DNA of 64,000 nucleotides from Alphaproteobacteria bacterium. Lineage in GTDB: Bacteria; Myxococcota_A; UBA796; CAJQPC01. The stretch's first letter is position 1. The number at the start of each line of letters is the position of its first letter. The notes beneath the pieces are model-generated. The model was not told where the DNA came from. It made no database searches and worked only from the letters and a program-made list of their open reading frames with translations. Location: contig JACKEV010000007.1 of the NCBI GenBank assembly GCA_020632795.1, forward strand, positions 620,001 to 684,000, read 5' to 3'. A program made the position numbers and the translations under genes. Positions 43,301 through 51,359 of the stretch are shown here, in pieces.

Positions 43301-43554
43301 CCGCCCACCTCGACGGTCTGCTGCTGGCCCCGGATCAGGCCGCGCCGGCCCGCCTGCAGCTCTCCGGGCTGGAGGGCTTCGTGGGCCGCACCGTCGAGGT
43401 CGACGTGGAGCAGTGGGATGACGGGCAGCCGGTGGGCGGCGTGACCGCCGTGTTCCGGGTGCCCGCCCAGGCGCAGACCCGCCTCCAGCGCCCCTGCCCG
43501 ACGCTGGCCCGCTCCAGGAACAGCCCGCTGCTGCGCACGAAGCGCGGCGACTGA
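40336..43554 (+). CDS. Subtilisin-like S8 serine peptidase
   Basis: 1072 residues, no signal peptide. The catalytic triad is visible: Asp222 (VAVLDNGMDFRHPDF), His295 (AHGTHVAGIAAGNG) and Ser633 (GTSMAAPHVAGSAALLF). Between His and Ser, near residues 420-530, is a beta-rich insert (DVEVILTPTSGAPVSLGP...), like the large inserts of fungal/Bacteroides-type S8 proteases. Residues ~100-180 look like an I9-type inhibitor/propeptide region. C-terminal ~350 residues include a CARDB-like beta domain (HVHVVVRNRGVGTAYNTEVKLYWADP). It is followed after 26 bases by a caspase-fold gene on the same strand, so the two are probably one operon. Confidence 0.9.
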   Translation: MARTPANRREEQTTDGGGGSAEAQRVEGQRRPNHDKLDPRLATLMEYSLAQLTQLVRAQDASILDVQRERRAAEAAAQRQPRYTPPTYPRDRAQAAPLLTGMWYPNGPESEPAFSVFIKTSGDPAALREVGVRVRSVFGDVVTADVPWAAMARLEALEEVEFIELSRPLRRHLDESVALIGADHLHDATCASGSTAVLCPLTASGATDCAITGEGTVVAVLDNGMDFRHPDFYDSAAGQVRVRALWDMDAGADPAFPPPGGYTCGRGYTRAQLDADLNSGTPGSVVPYTAAVAAHGTHVAGIAAGNGTMDPTRKGVAPGADLLFVDVQASKELALAEMGTLADALAWAFDEAGTSPCVVNISLGDNLGPHDGTSLMERAIDDALATPGRAVVVAAGNANEAGKHAFGAVPTTGSVDVDLTVPNNVPLHVAETLEIWYDGDDRFDVEVILTPTSGAPVSLGPVPAGSSMVFSLPAGAPTLDVSIESKVNDPRNGDNVICVMMIPASGSRITPGTWTLRLSPSGGSAASVVNGSWRGWIDHNTTTNASSGVVWASPTAHAQTLTSPGTARLAITVGCHDTTSGQVLEDFSGRGPTRDGRVKPELSAPGTDIDAPRAGDWSAGTPTIWYARKTGTSMAAPHVAGSAALLFDGRDPGLSAADIKQLLVDLANKAGFTVPHAGHGWGRLRVADAICQTLDHPDVWAKTHSSDTGLEPYSGPAFWKSPDIWVRPNRDGGTTHQNPEYGQENHVHVVVRNRGVGTAYNTEVKLYWADPATNIPYHLWKTEGIRVGAADTNVQVIPELAAGASVQTPVPFSWFPPAPGSNVANDDHFCLLVVLENPADPSGVGVGGWASVRDHNNIALKNVHIVDVVANATAASAGFSARGGRGRTALWLDLARVPAGVTVQLTLPVDALDLRPYRKALSAIPKATPVIPPPSAGPPRFLARRLPVQLGAERQVLDRDVLEAVGRLKGVARLELFAKRAVFTLDRQAAHLDGLLLAPDQAAPARLQLSGLEGFVGRTVEVDVEQWDDGQPVGGVTAVFRVPAQAQTRLQRPCPTLARSRNSPLLRTKRGD

Positions 43555-43580
43555 ACTCTTCAAACCATCCAAGGACGAAA

Positions 43581-44999
43581 ATGGCGATCCGATACGAAGG
43601 CTACGCTCTGCTCATCGGCGTGAACCTCTACGCCCGGTACGACCGGGACAAGAAGCTGCGCCGCGCCCGGAAGACCCTCAGCGGCGCGGTCAACGACCTG
43701 CGCGTGTGGTGGGACCTCGCCCGCGCGGCCGGCATCAAGCCGGAGAACATCCGCGTGCTGTCCACCGAGAGCCTCACCCCCGCCGAGCTGGAGACCGGCG
43801 CCCACGGCGTGACCCTGGGCCCGGCGAGCCGCGCCGAGATCCTGGAGGGGGTCGAGTGGTTCGCCCAGGCGGTCGGCGGGCAGAGCACCGGCGGCTTCAT
43901 CGCGTTCTGCGGCCACGGGGACTTCGTCACCGCCGAGGGCCTGGCCCTCTGCCCGACAGACGTCCGCGAGCTGGACAGTGACGCCGACCCCGAGGACGTC
44001 GTGCTGTTCTCAGAGCTGCGCGACCTGCTGGACCAGCACGCCCCCGACATGGGGGTCACCGCCTTCATCGACGCGAGCTTCGCGGGCCCGGTGCTGACCA
44101 CCGTGGCCGGCGGCGCGGCCAACGGGCGCAGCCTCACCGGGCGCAAGCTGCCCGAGGGCCTCGACGCCACGCTGCTCCGCGCTGGCGACAAGGTGTTCAC
44201 CGCGGTCGACCCCGCCGAGGTCGCCTACGAGCTGCCCACCCGCTACGGCTGGCACGGCCCGTTGAGCCTCGCGGTCCTGGAGCTGCTGGACCTCTACGGC
44301 GCGGACCTGCGCGGCGGCGACGGCAGCGTGCCCGAGGTCGTGGGCGAGCGGGCGGACGGCCTGGAGGATCTGCTCCGCGACCTGGGTCTGCGCCCGGACG
44401 TGGACACCGGCGGCGCCCCGGTCAACCGCGACGAGGTTGAGGACGACGACGACGGGCAGGAGCTGTCCGGCGGCATCAATGGCTTCCGGTCCTACGACCT
44501 GATGGTCAACGGCGCCAAGGTGGGCCAGGTCAACGTCGACACCACCGACACCGAGCACAAGGAGACCTGGTACCTGTCCACCCTGCTGAGCCTGGACGGC
44601 TCGCTCGACTTCACCCTGACCTACGACGGCAAGAACCCCCCGTCCACCTTCAGCGGCCCTGGGGTCATCTCCTGGCAGGTGGAGTACAAGGCCAGCAACT
44701 GGGTCAACGCCGCGGGGGTCGTGGTGCCCCGGTACGACGGCGCCAACAACGTCTACTCCTGGCAGCGGCCCGGCAGCCCCGTGGTGACCGGCAACAAGTG
44801 GCTCTCCCTGAGCTTCCCGGAGAACAACAACGCCGGCTCCCTGCGCTGGTTCGCCGCCAACAGCACCCTGGGCGGCCTGCTCTTCACCGAGACCAGCAAG
44901 ATCGGCGACACGATCACCTACAACAAGCTGGGCGTGAACAAGACGATGGGCGCGGCGGCGGTGCAGCTCATCGAGGCGATTCCGGTCCCGGTCACCTGA
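43581..44999 (+). CDS. Caspase-like (C14) fold protein with catalytic Cys replaced by Ser
   Basis: 472 residues, no signal peptide. Residues ~1-190 follow the caspase/metacaspase fold: YALLIGVNLY, LSGAVNDLRVWWDLAR, NIRVLSTESLTPAEL, FIAFCGHGDF with the catalytic-position His112, ALCPTDVREL, then FIDASFAGP where the Cys of the usual D-x-C-x-S-G is Ser166 (and the following Ser is Ala168). A Cys is present at 110 just before GHG. So the p20-like core is probably proteolytically inactive or altered. Residues ~300-472 are a separate beta-rich domain (FRSYDLMVNGAKVGQVNVDTTD...). It follows the subtilase gene after 26 bases and overlaps the convergent kinase gene by 8 bases. Confidence 0.75.
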   Translation: MAIRYEGYALLIGVNLYARYDRDKKLRRARKTLSGAVNDLRVWWDLARAAGIKPENIRVLSTESLTPAELETGAHGVTLGPASRAEILEGVEWFAQAVGGQSTGGFIAFCGHGDFVTAEGLALCPTDVRELDSDADPEDVVLFSELRDLLDQHAPDMGVTAFIDASFAGPVLTTVAGGAANGRSLTGRKLPEGLDATLLRAGDKVFTAVDPAEVAYELPTRYGWHGPLSLAVLELLDLYGADLRGGDGSVPEVVGERADGLEDLLRDLGLRPDVDTGGAPVNRDEVEDDDDGQELSGGINGFRSYDLMVNGAKVGQVNVDTTDTEHKETWYLSTLLSLDGSLDFTLTYDGKNPPSTFSGPGVISWQVEYKASNWVNAAGVVVPRYDGANNVYSWQRPGSPVVTGNKWLSLSFPENNNAGSLRWFAANSTLGGLLFTETSKIGDTITYNKLGVNKTMGAAAVQLIEAIPVPVT

Positions 45000-47628
45000 G
45001 CGTCGGGCCAAGGGGTCTCGCCATCCTGAACCCGATCATCGTATAGCGCTGGTCGGGTCGGTTGGCGAAGCGCCCTGTGGGACGGCACAGGGCAGGGACG
45101 CTGCCCCATGCGCCGCCCCGCACCATCTTGAAGTCCGGGTTCTCGGAGCCGCTGAGCGCGAAGAGGAGTCGTGTGTCTTCCGCCGGTCCGACGCGGTCGT
45201 AGGGGTTCCAGCACCAGTCCCGCACGTTGCCGACCAGCCCTCGGACCTCGTAGGGGCTGACGTCCTCCGGGTAGTCATGCACGGAAGCCCAACATGGCGT
45301 CCCTGAGTGGCTTCGGACGGTGCATGCCCACGTCGACTCGAAGAAGTCCCCCCAAGGGAAGTACCGCCCGTCGACCCCCCGCGCAGCCTTCTCCCACTCC
45401 TGATCGTGCGGGAGCCGCCACCCCGATCCGGCCGCCTCCGCGAACGCGACGGCGTTCGTCCAGTCGATCTGACAGACCGGCCAGTCCATCTGCCATTCGA
45501 CGCCGTCCTCATCGGACTTCAGGACGAAAGCGCCGCCGTCATCCCGGCCATACACCAGGCGCCGCTGAGCGGTGTCAGGGCCGGACAGCCGCTCCGCCGG
45601 CGCGTGCCGCAGCGCCTCCTCCTCCCGCCCCTCGGCCACCAGGGCGTTGAGGAAGGCGAGGTACTCGGCGTTGGTCACCGGGAAGCGGCGGACCACGAAG
45701 CCGTCGACCCACAGCCGACGGCGGGGCAGGCCGTCGGCCGCTTCGGGGTCGCCGCCGCTGATGAACCATCCCGCCGGGACGTAGACGTCGTCCGGGCCGA
45801 GGTCCTTCACCTCGGGCAGCGGGATGGCCAGGGGCTCGGCCTCGCCGGGGGGCACGCCGTCCCAGTGGGCGCCCCGCTCGATGAGCACCGGGTAGCGGAC
45901 CTCGGAGCGGCCGGGGGCGTGCAGGGTCAGCAGGTAGCTGCCCTGGGGCAGGCGGACCCCGGTGAGCGGGGTGGTGCCCAGCACCTGATCGAACACGGGC
46001 TCCAGGCGGCGGTCCTGCGGCTCGTAGCGGTGCAGGCGGACCTCGGCGCCGGGCGGATCGGTGCGCAGGCTGAGCGCGCCGGTGCCCTCCAGGTAGCTGG
46101 CGTAGCGCCCCCGGTCGTGGGCCCGGAGCTGCAGCTCGGCGCGGGCGGCGGCCCCGGGGTCCCGCTTCAGCTCGGCCTCGACGTGCTGGCTGTGGAAGTG
46201 GTCGGCCAGGCGGTCGTGGGCCTCGGGCAGGTCCGGGGCCAGATTGAGGGCGCTGTAGAGGGTGCGCACATAGGTGAGGTCGACGAGGCGGGCCTGGCTG
46301 TCGAGCTGCTCGGCCTTGTCCTCCAGCCGCCAGCCGGGCTTCTTGGCCTCGGCGGGGTCGTGGGGGCGCAGGGGGTCGAGCACGCGGCGGGCCTGCTCGC
46401 GCAGCGCGACCGCCTCCTGCCGCAGCTCGTCGATGTGGGGCAGCAGCTCGTCGGCCTGGGCCACCACCGCGCGGGCCTGCTCCTCCAGCCGGGCGCCCTC
46501 CAGCCAGTCCGCCACGTCGACGGCCAGCCCGCGGGCGTCGGCGTAGCGGGCGGCGGGCTCGATCGACAGGGCCCGGCGGGCGACCCGCTCCAGCTCCCGG
46601 GGCACGGGGAGGTTGCCCTCGATGGGCTCCATGCGGCCCTCGACCACCCGGGACAGGACGTCGTAGGCGTTGGTGCCCCGGAAGGGCGGGTGCCCGGAGA
46701 GGAGCTCGAACAGCACCGCGCCCAGGCCGTAGACGTCGGTGGCCGGGCCGAGCAGCTCTCGCATGCCCTGGACCTGCTCCGGCGGCATGTACGCGGGGGT
46801 GCCCGAGACCTTGCCGGCCACCGTGGCGAGGGAGGCGTCCTGGGTGCGGGCGGTCTCGATGGGTTCGAAGCCCACCGACTCGTCGAGCTGGAGGCGCCCC
46901 AGCACCTTGGCCAGCCCCCAGTCGAGCACCAGCACCTCGCCGAAGTCGCCGACCATGATGTTCTGGGGCTTGAGGTCCCGGTGGACCACCCCCCGGCTGT
47001 GGGCGTAGGCGACGGTCTCGCACACCCGGCGGAAGGCGTCGATGAGGCGCCGGAACGTCCACCCGGTGGCGCTGGGGGTGGAGCCTCCCTCGCGGGCGTG
47101 CTCGTGGACCTCCAGCAGGACCTGCCGCAGGGTGCGCCCCCGGATCTCCTGCATCGTGAAGTAGAGCCGCCCGTCGGCCAGCCGCCCCAGCTCGTGGACC
47201 GGGACCACCCCGGGGTGCTGGAGCTGGGCGGTGACCTGGGCCTCCTCCACGAAGCGGGCGAGGGTCTGGGGGTCGGCGCGCACCTTGGCCTTGATGACCT
47301 TGAGGGCCATCGAGCGGTTCAGCTCCCGGTCCCGCACCCGGCGGACCTCGCCCATGCCGCCCGACCCCAGCGGCCCGAGGTCCACGTAGCGTTCGGGCAG
47401 CCCGTCGAGCCGGGTGACCCCCGGGGGGGCGGTGGCAGGGCTCAGCGAGCCCATCACGCTCATCGAGGCGCCGAGGCTGGGGTCCTCGTAGACCGTGCCC
47501 TCGTCGTAGGTCGCGCCGTAGCCCACCAGCGGCAGCTCCACCGAGCTCCCCGCCGGGTGGGCGCCGGACATCAGCTCTTCCACCCAGGTGTCTCCGGCTG
47601 CCTGGGGACGCGGGTTTCGGTCGGCCAT
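44992..47628 (-). CDS. Ser/Thr protein kinase fused to FGE-like domain
   Basis: 878 residues. Kinase domain ~80-370: LGPLGSGGMGEVRRV (Gly loop), Lys110 in MALKVIKAK, HRDLKPQNIMV (Asp218), LDWGLAKV (DWG in place of DFG, usual in this bacterial group), GTPAYMPPEQVQG and DVYGLGAVLFELLSGHPPF. A helical region (~370-530) and a PEGA-like domain (LSLRTDPPGAEVRLHRYEP..., TTPLTGVRLPQGSYLLTLHAPGR) follow. The FGE/SUMF1-like domain ~630-878 has FPVTNAEYLAFLNAL, WRLPHDQEWEKAARGVDGRYFPWGD, GLVGNVRDWCWNPYD and MVRGGAWGS. No transmembrane helix is seen. GGAG four bases before ATG 47628. It converges on the caspase-like gene. Confidence 0.93.
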   Translation of the reverse strand: MADRNPRPQAAGDTWVEELMSGAHPAGSSVELPLVGYGATYDEGTVYEDPSLGASMSVMGSLSPATAPPGVTRLDGLPERYVDLGPLGSGGMGEVRRVRDRELNRSMALKVIKAKVRADPQTLARFVEEAQVTAQLQHPGVVPVHELGRLADGRLYFTMQEIRGRTLRQVLLEVHEHAREGGSTPSATGWTFRRLIDAFRRVCETVAYAHSRGVVHRDLKPQNIMVGDFGEVLVLDWGLAKVLGRLQLDESVGFEPIETARTQDASLATVAGKVSGTPAYMPPEQVQGMRELLGPATDVYGLGAVLFELLSGHPPFRGTNAYDVLSRVVEGRMEPIEGNLPVPRELERVARRALSIEPAARYADARGLAVDVADWLEGARLEEQARAVVAQADELLPHIDELRQEAVALREQARRVLDPLRPHDPAEAKKPGWRLEDKAEQLDSQARLVDLTYVRTLYSALNLAPDLPEAHDRLADHFHSQHVEAELKRDPGAAARAELQLRAHDRGRYASYLEGTGALSLRTDPPGAEVRLHRYEPQDRRLEPVFDQVLGTTPLTGVRLPQGSYLLTLHAPGRSEVRYPVLIERGAHWDGVPPGEAEPLAIPLPEVKDLGPDDVYVPAGWFISGGDPEAADGLPRRRLWVDGFVVRRFPVTNAEYLAFLNALVAEGREEEALRHAPAERLSGPDTAQRRLVYGRDDGGAFVLKSDEDGVEWQMDWPVCQIDWTNAVAFAEAAGSGWRLPHDQEWEKAARGVDGRYFPWGDFFESTWACTVRSHSGTPCWASVHDYPEDVSPYEVRGLVGNVRDWCWNPYDRVGPAEDTRLLFALSGSENPDFKMVRGGAWGSVPALCRPTGRFANRPDQRYTMIGFRMARPLGPTLR

Positions 47629-47690
47629 CGGGCTCCGCGCGGTGAACGTCCGATTCTAACGCGGACAGAGCCCGACGCCGCAGACCCGGG

Positions 47691-49667
47691 TCAGTCCGTC
47701 GGGGAGAGGGCGAGCCGGGCCCGCAGCGCCAGCTCCGCGAGCACCAGGGCCGGATCGCCCGAGAGCGTGGGCAGATCCTCCCGGGCGACGAAGTCGGGCG
47801 GGGGCATGGGGGTGCCGTCGGCGTGGGCCTGGAGCGCGGCGCGGCGCCGGGCGTCCAGGTGGACCTGGTAGCCGGCCGCCGGGCTCAGTCGGGCCTCCAG
47901 CGAGGGGGTGATGCCGCCACCCAGGCCGTGGGCGAGCTGCCGCCCGCTCGGCAGGGTCCAGACGAGGTTGGTGAACTGCACCGCGTAGAGGGGGTCCTCC
48001 GAGATGCGCAGGGCCTGGGCCATGCCCTTGCCCCAGGTGGGCGCGCCCACCAGCGCCGCCCCGGCGCGCTCCTGCAGGGCTCCGGCGAGCACCTCGGCGG
48101 CCGAGGCCGTGTCGGCGTCCACCAGCACGACGACCGCCGCCCCCTCCAGGGCGTGGCCCGGCACGGCGTGGTTCCAGGGGGCGAGGGCCTCGCCGGTGGC
48201 GGGGTCGGTCTCGGGGCCGGTGTCCGGCTGGACCCGCCCGGAGGTCTCGGCCAGCACCCCCTCGGCCACAAAGCGGTCGGCGATCTGCACCGCCGCGTTG
48301 ATGTCCCCGCCGCCGTTGCCCCGCAGGTCCAGCACCACCCCGCGCGCCCCGGAGAACTCCAGCAGGGCGTCGAAGTCCGCCTCGGTGGGGGGGCGGAAGC
48401 CCAGGACGCGGACATAGGCCAGCCCCGCGTCCGGGTCGAGCCACACGTCCCAGGCGTTGTCGGGGCCCCGGGCGAGCCCCCACACGGTCTCCTCCGTCAC
48501 CGGGCCTCGGGTGACGGTCACGGTGAGCGGGCCGACCCCGGGCCGGTTGAGGCTCAGGGTGAGGGGGGTGTCCGGGGCCTCGGGCAGGGAGCCGACCGCG
48601 GCGGCCAGGCGGGTCTCGGCGGGCGTCTCGGCCAGCACGAAGCGGCCCCGGTGGTCCTCCATAGCGTCCACCCGGTCGCCCACGTGCGCGCCGCTGGCCC
48701 AGGCGGGGCCGCTCAGGTCCAGCGCGGAGACATAGACGTCCCCGGCCTCGTCCTGGGACAGGCTCAGGCCCGGCCCGACCCGCACGCCCTCGTGGTGGGC
48801 GGTCCAGGAGGCGATCTCCGCGGGCCAGACCACCCGGGTCCAGGGGTCGAGGTGGCCGAGCGCCCCGGCGAGCCAGGCGTCCACGGCCAGGGGAGCGGGC
48901 ACCTCGGCGGCCTCGGCGGCGGCGGCGGCGGCCTGGAGCGCGGCGCAGGGCACCTCGGCGCGCATATCAGCGAAGGGGGCGGACGCGAGCCCCGGCCAGC
49001 GCGCCTGCGCCGAGGGGTCCTCCTGGAGCCAGCCGAGGTGGGCCTGGGCCGCGGCCACGACCGCAGGCCAGTCCGGGGCGCGGTGGTACTCGCGGTCCAG
49101 CCGGTCGAGCAGGTGGCAGCCCGCCTCCGGGGTGGCCCCGGTGAGCCCGCGCAGGTCGAAGGTCTCGGGGGCGTAGCGGGCCAGCAGCCGCGCCCGGTCC
49201 CGCTGCGCCTCGGCCTCCGGGGTGGGGCGGAGCGCGGCGAGCAGCGCCCACAGCGCCGCCGCCCGTGGGGCCGGTGCGCCCCCGGCTTCAGCGGCCAGGG
49301 TGTCCAGGATCGCGATCAGCTCGGGATCCTCAGGGTCGAGCTGCCCGAGCGCCCGCAGGGCCGGCGCCACGGCGTCGAGGTCTCCGGTCTCCAGCCCGGT
49401 CCGCGCGGTGTCCAGCAGCACGGCGCGCTCGGCCTGCCGCAGCGAAGCCTGCTCAGCGTCCAGCGCGGCGGCGCGGTCCAGCAGGTCCCGCCAGGGGATG
49501 AGCGGGCTGTCGGCGTCGAGGTCCGCCAGCGCAGCGCGGGCCCCGTCCCGGTCCCCGGCGAGGAGCTGCGCGGCGACCGCCTGGGGGTCGGGGGGCGGCG
49601 TACAGCCGGCGAGCAGGAGGGTCAACGCCAGCGCGGTCATCGGGGGGGTGCAGGGCACGCGGTCCAT
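47691..49667 (-). CDS. S41-family (C-terminal processing) peptidase, lipoprotein
   Basis: 658 residues. Lipoprotein signal ending LALTLLLAGC; start is ATG 49667, or ATG 49640 nine codons later. Residues ~20-180 are Ala/Leu-rich helical repeats (TPR-like). A PDZ-like region near 300-360 (LSQDEAGDVYVSALDLSGPAWASGAHVGDRVDAMEDHRG) precedes the S41 core: VLDLRGNGGGDINAAVQIADRF and DADTASAAEVLAGALQERAGAALVGAPTWGKGMAQ, where the Ser of TASAAE and the Lys of WGKG are the catalytic pair. Probably periplasmic or outer-membrane anchored. Substrate unknown. It lies 62 bases upstream of the kinase-FGE gene on the same strand. Confidence 0.9.
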   Translation of the reverse strand: MDRVPCTPPMTALALTLLLAGCTPPPDPQAVAAQLLAGDRDGARAALADLDADSPLIPWRDLLDRAAALDAEQASLRQAERAVLLDTARTGLETGDLDAVAPALRALGQLDPEDPELIAILDTLAAEAGGAPAPRAAALWALLAALRPTPEAEAQRDRARLLARYAPETFDLRGLTGATPEAGCHLLDRLDREYHRAPDWPAVVAAAQAHLGWLQEDPSAQARWPGLASAPFADMRAEVPCAALQAAAAAAEAAEVPAPLAVDAWLAGALGHLDPWTRVVWPAEIASWTAHHEGVRVGPGLSLSQDEAGDVYVSALDLSGPAWASGAHVGDRVDAMEDHRGRFVLAETPAETRLAAAVGSLPEAPDTPLTLSLNRPGVGPLTVTVTRGPVTEETVWGLARGPDNAWDVWLDPDAGLAYVRVLGFRPPTEADFDALLEFSGARGVVLDLRGNGGGDINAAVQIADRFVAEGVLAETSGRVQPDTGPETDPATGEALAPWNHAVPGHALEGAAVVVLVDADTASAAEVLAGALQERAGAALVGAPTWGKGMAQALRISEDPLYAVQFTNLVWTLPSGRQLAHGLGGGITPSLEARLSPAAGYQVHLDARRRAALQAHADGTPMPPPDFVAREDLPTLSGDPALVLAELALRARLALSPTD

Positions 49668-49744
49668 GTCCCGGACTCTATCGCGCGACGCAACCTCGGG
49701 AGGTGTGCTGTCATAGAGGATGGAGAGCAGGCCAGGAGGACCCC

Positions 49745-50377
49745 ATGAAGCTCATCGGCGCCGGCTTCGGCCGCACCGGCACCACCTCGACCCAGGCAGC
49801 GCTGGAGCAGCTGCTGGGTCGCCCCTGCTACCACATGGAGGTCGTGCTCAAGAACGACCCGCACCTGGACGCCTGGCATGGCCTCGCCACCGACGGCGCG
49901 ATGGACTGGCGGTCGCTGCTGGCCGACTTCGGCGCCTGCGTCGACTTCCCCATCTGCCTCTACTACGAGGAGCTGATGGCGCTCTACCCGGACGCCCCGG
50001 TGCTGCTCACCGAGCGGGACCCGGAGGCCTGGTGGGCGAGCTGGAAGAAGCTGATGAACCTCGTCTCCGGCATGCGCTTCATGGGCAGGATCGTCCCGAG
50101 GGCGCGCCGGGCGATTCAGTTCATCGACGGCATCGTCCTCGACCCGGTGTTCGGCGGCGAGATGGAGAAGGACAGCGCCATCCGCGCCTACCTCGCCCAC
50201 AACGAGCGGGTGAAGCGCACCGTGCCGTCGGAGCGCCTGCTGGTCTACGAGGTCACCCAGGGCTGGGAGCCGCTGTGCGCGCTGCTGGACGTGCCGGTGC
50301 CCGACACGCCCTTCCCCCACCTGGCCTCGGGGGTGGGCCGGGCGCGCCAGGTGCTGGAGGACGCCTTCCGCCGGTAG
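49745..50377 (+). CDS. Sulfotransferase-family protein
   Basis: 210 residues. IGAGFGRTGTTSTQAALEQLLG near the start is the PAPS 5'-phosphosulfate-binding loop (G-R-T-G-T-x-S), followed by CYHMEVV. VLLTERDPEAWWASW is the second conserved strand with the 3'-phosphate-binding region. The pattern matches the Sulfotransfer_4 group. Substrate unknown. ATG at 49745 is chosen because AGGAGG lies just upstream; upstream in-frame ATG gives an unlikely N-terminus. It ends 16 bases before the dehydratase gene on the same strand. Confidence 0.85.
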   Translation: MKLIGAGFGRTGTTSTQAALEQLLGRPCYHMEVVLKNDPHLDAWHGLATDGAMDWRSLLADFGACVDFPICLYYEELMALYPDAPVLLTERDPEAWWASWKKLMNLVSGMRFMGRIVPRARRAIQFIDGIVLDPVFGGEMEKDSAIRAYLAHNERVKRTVPSERLLVYEVTQGWEPLCALLDVPVPDTPFPHLASGVGRARQVLEDAFRR

Positions 50378-50393
50378 GGTTACACGGCGCCCC

Positions 50394-51359
50394 ATGACCC
50401 TGACCCTCGCGCTGATCGATGAGGCCCGTCGCGCCCTGCGCGGCGTCATCCACCACACCCCCCTGGAGCGCTCCGGTCCCCTGTCCGAGGCGCTGGGCGT
50501 GGACGTCTGGCTCAAGCTGGAGGGCTTCCAGGTGACCGGCTCGTTCAAGGTGCGGGGCGCGCTGTTCCGCCTCGCGCAGCTCAGCGGCGACGAGCGCGCC
50601 CGGGGCGTGGTGACCTGCTCGGCGGGCAACCACGGCAAAGGGGTGGCCTGGGCCGCGAAGCGCCTGGGGGTGCGGGCCATCATCCACGTCCCGTCCACCA
50701 TCGACGCCGCCAAGTACGCCGGCATGGTGGCCTGCGGGGCCGAGGTGAGGGTCTCCGACCAGCCCGGCTACGACGAGACCGAGGTCATCGCCCGCGCCCA
50801 CGCCGCCGAGGCGGGCCTGCCCTTCGTCTCGGCCTTCGACGACCCCTGGATCATGGCCGGCAACGGCGGCACGATGGCCGCCGAGGTGCTGGAGGACCTG
50901 CCCGAGGCCCGGAGCTTCGTGCTGCCCGTCAGCGGCGGGGGGCTGGCGGCGGGCTTCGCCCGGGTGGTCACCGCGCGGGTCCCGGAGCCGACGATTGTTG
51001 CGGTGCAGCATGAAGGCTCGCCGGGGCTCTTGCGCTCCCTGGAGCGCGGCGCAGCGGTCACCGCGATGCCCGCCGTCGACACCCTGGCCGGGGGGCTGGA
51101 GGGCGGCATCGGGCGGGGGCCCTTCGAGGTCCTGCGGGACCGGGTCGGCCGGGTCACCCTGGTCACCGAGGCCGAGATCCACGACGCCTTCCGCTGGATG
51201 ATCGACACCCACCAGCTCCTCATCGAGCCCACCGCCGCCGCCACCGTCGCCGCCTGCCGGTCCGGGCGGGTGGGCGACCTCCCAGGCCCGGTGGTGGTCG
51301 TGGTGTCGGGGCGCAACGTGGGTGGGGACACCGTGCGCGCGCTGCTCAGAGCGTCTTGA
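50394..51359 (+). CDS. PLP-dependent serine/threonine dehydratase (ammonia-lyase/racemase family)
   Basis: 321 residues. Fold-type II PLP enzyme: HTPLERSGPLSEALG, KLEGFQVTGSFKVRGAL with the Schiff-base Lys, SAGNHGKGVAWAAKRLGVRA and the phosphate-binding loop VSGGGLAAG. Length lacks the C-terminal ACT domain of biosynthetic IlvA, so it fits catabolic threonine dehydratase, serine dehydratase or serine racemase. The exact reaction cannot be fixed from sequence. It overlaps the convergent di-heme gene by 14 bases at the 3' end. Confidence 0.88.
   Translation: MTLTLALIDEARRALRGVIHHTPLERSGPLSEALGVDVWLKLEGFQVTGSFKVRGALFRLAQLSGDERARGVVTCSAGNHGKGVAWAAKRLGVRAIIHVPSTIDAAKYAGMVACGAEVRVSDQPGYDETEVIARAHAAEAGLPFVSAFDDPWIMAGNGGTMAAEVLEDLPEARSFVLPVSGGGLAAGFARVVTARVPEPTIVAVQHEGSPGLLRSLERGAAVTAMPAVDTLAGGLEGGIGRGPFEVLRDRVGRVTLVTEAEIHDAFRWMIDTHQLLIEPTAAATVAACRSGRVGDLPGPVVVVVSGRNVGGDTVRALLRAS

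Noticed and set aside
40231..43572. Minus-strand open frame running from opposite the subtilase into the FGE-like lipoprotein gene
   Set aside because: Only the part below 40230 has a signal peptide, ribosome site and FGE motifs. The rest is antisense to the intact subtilase.
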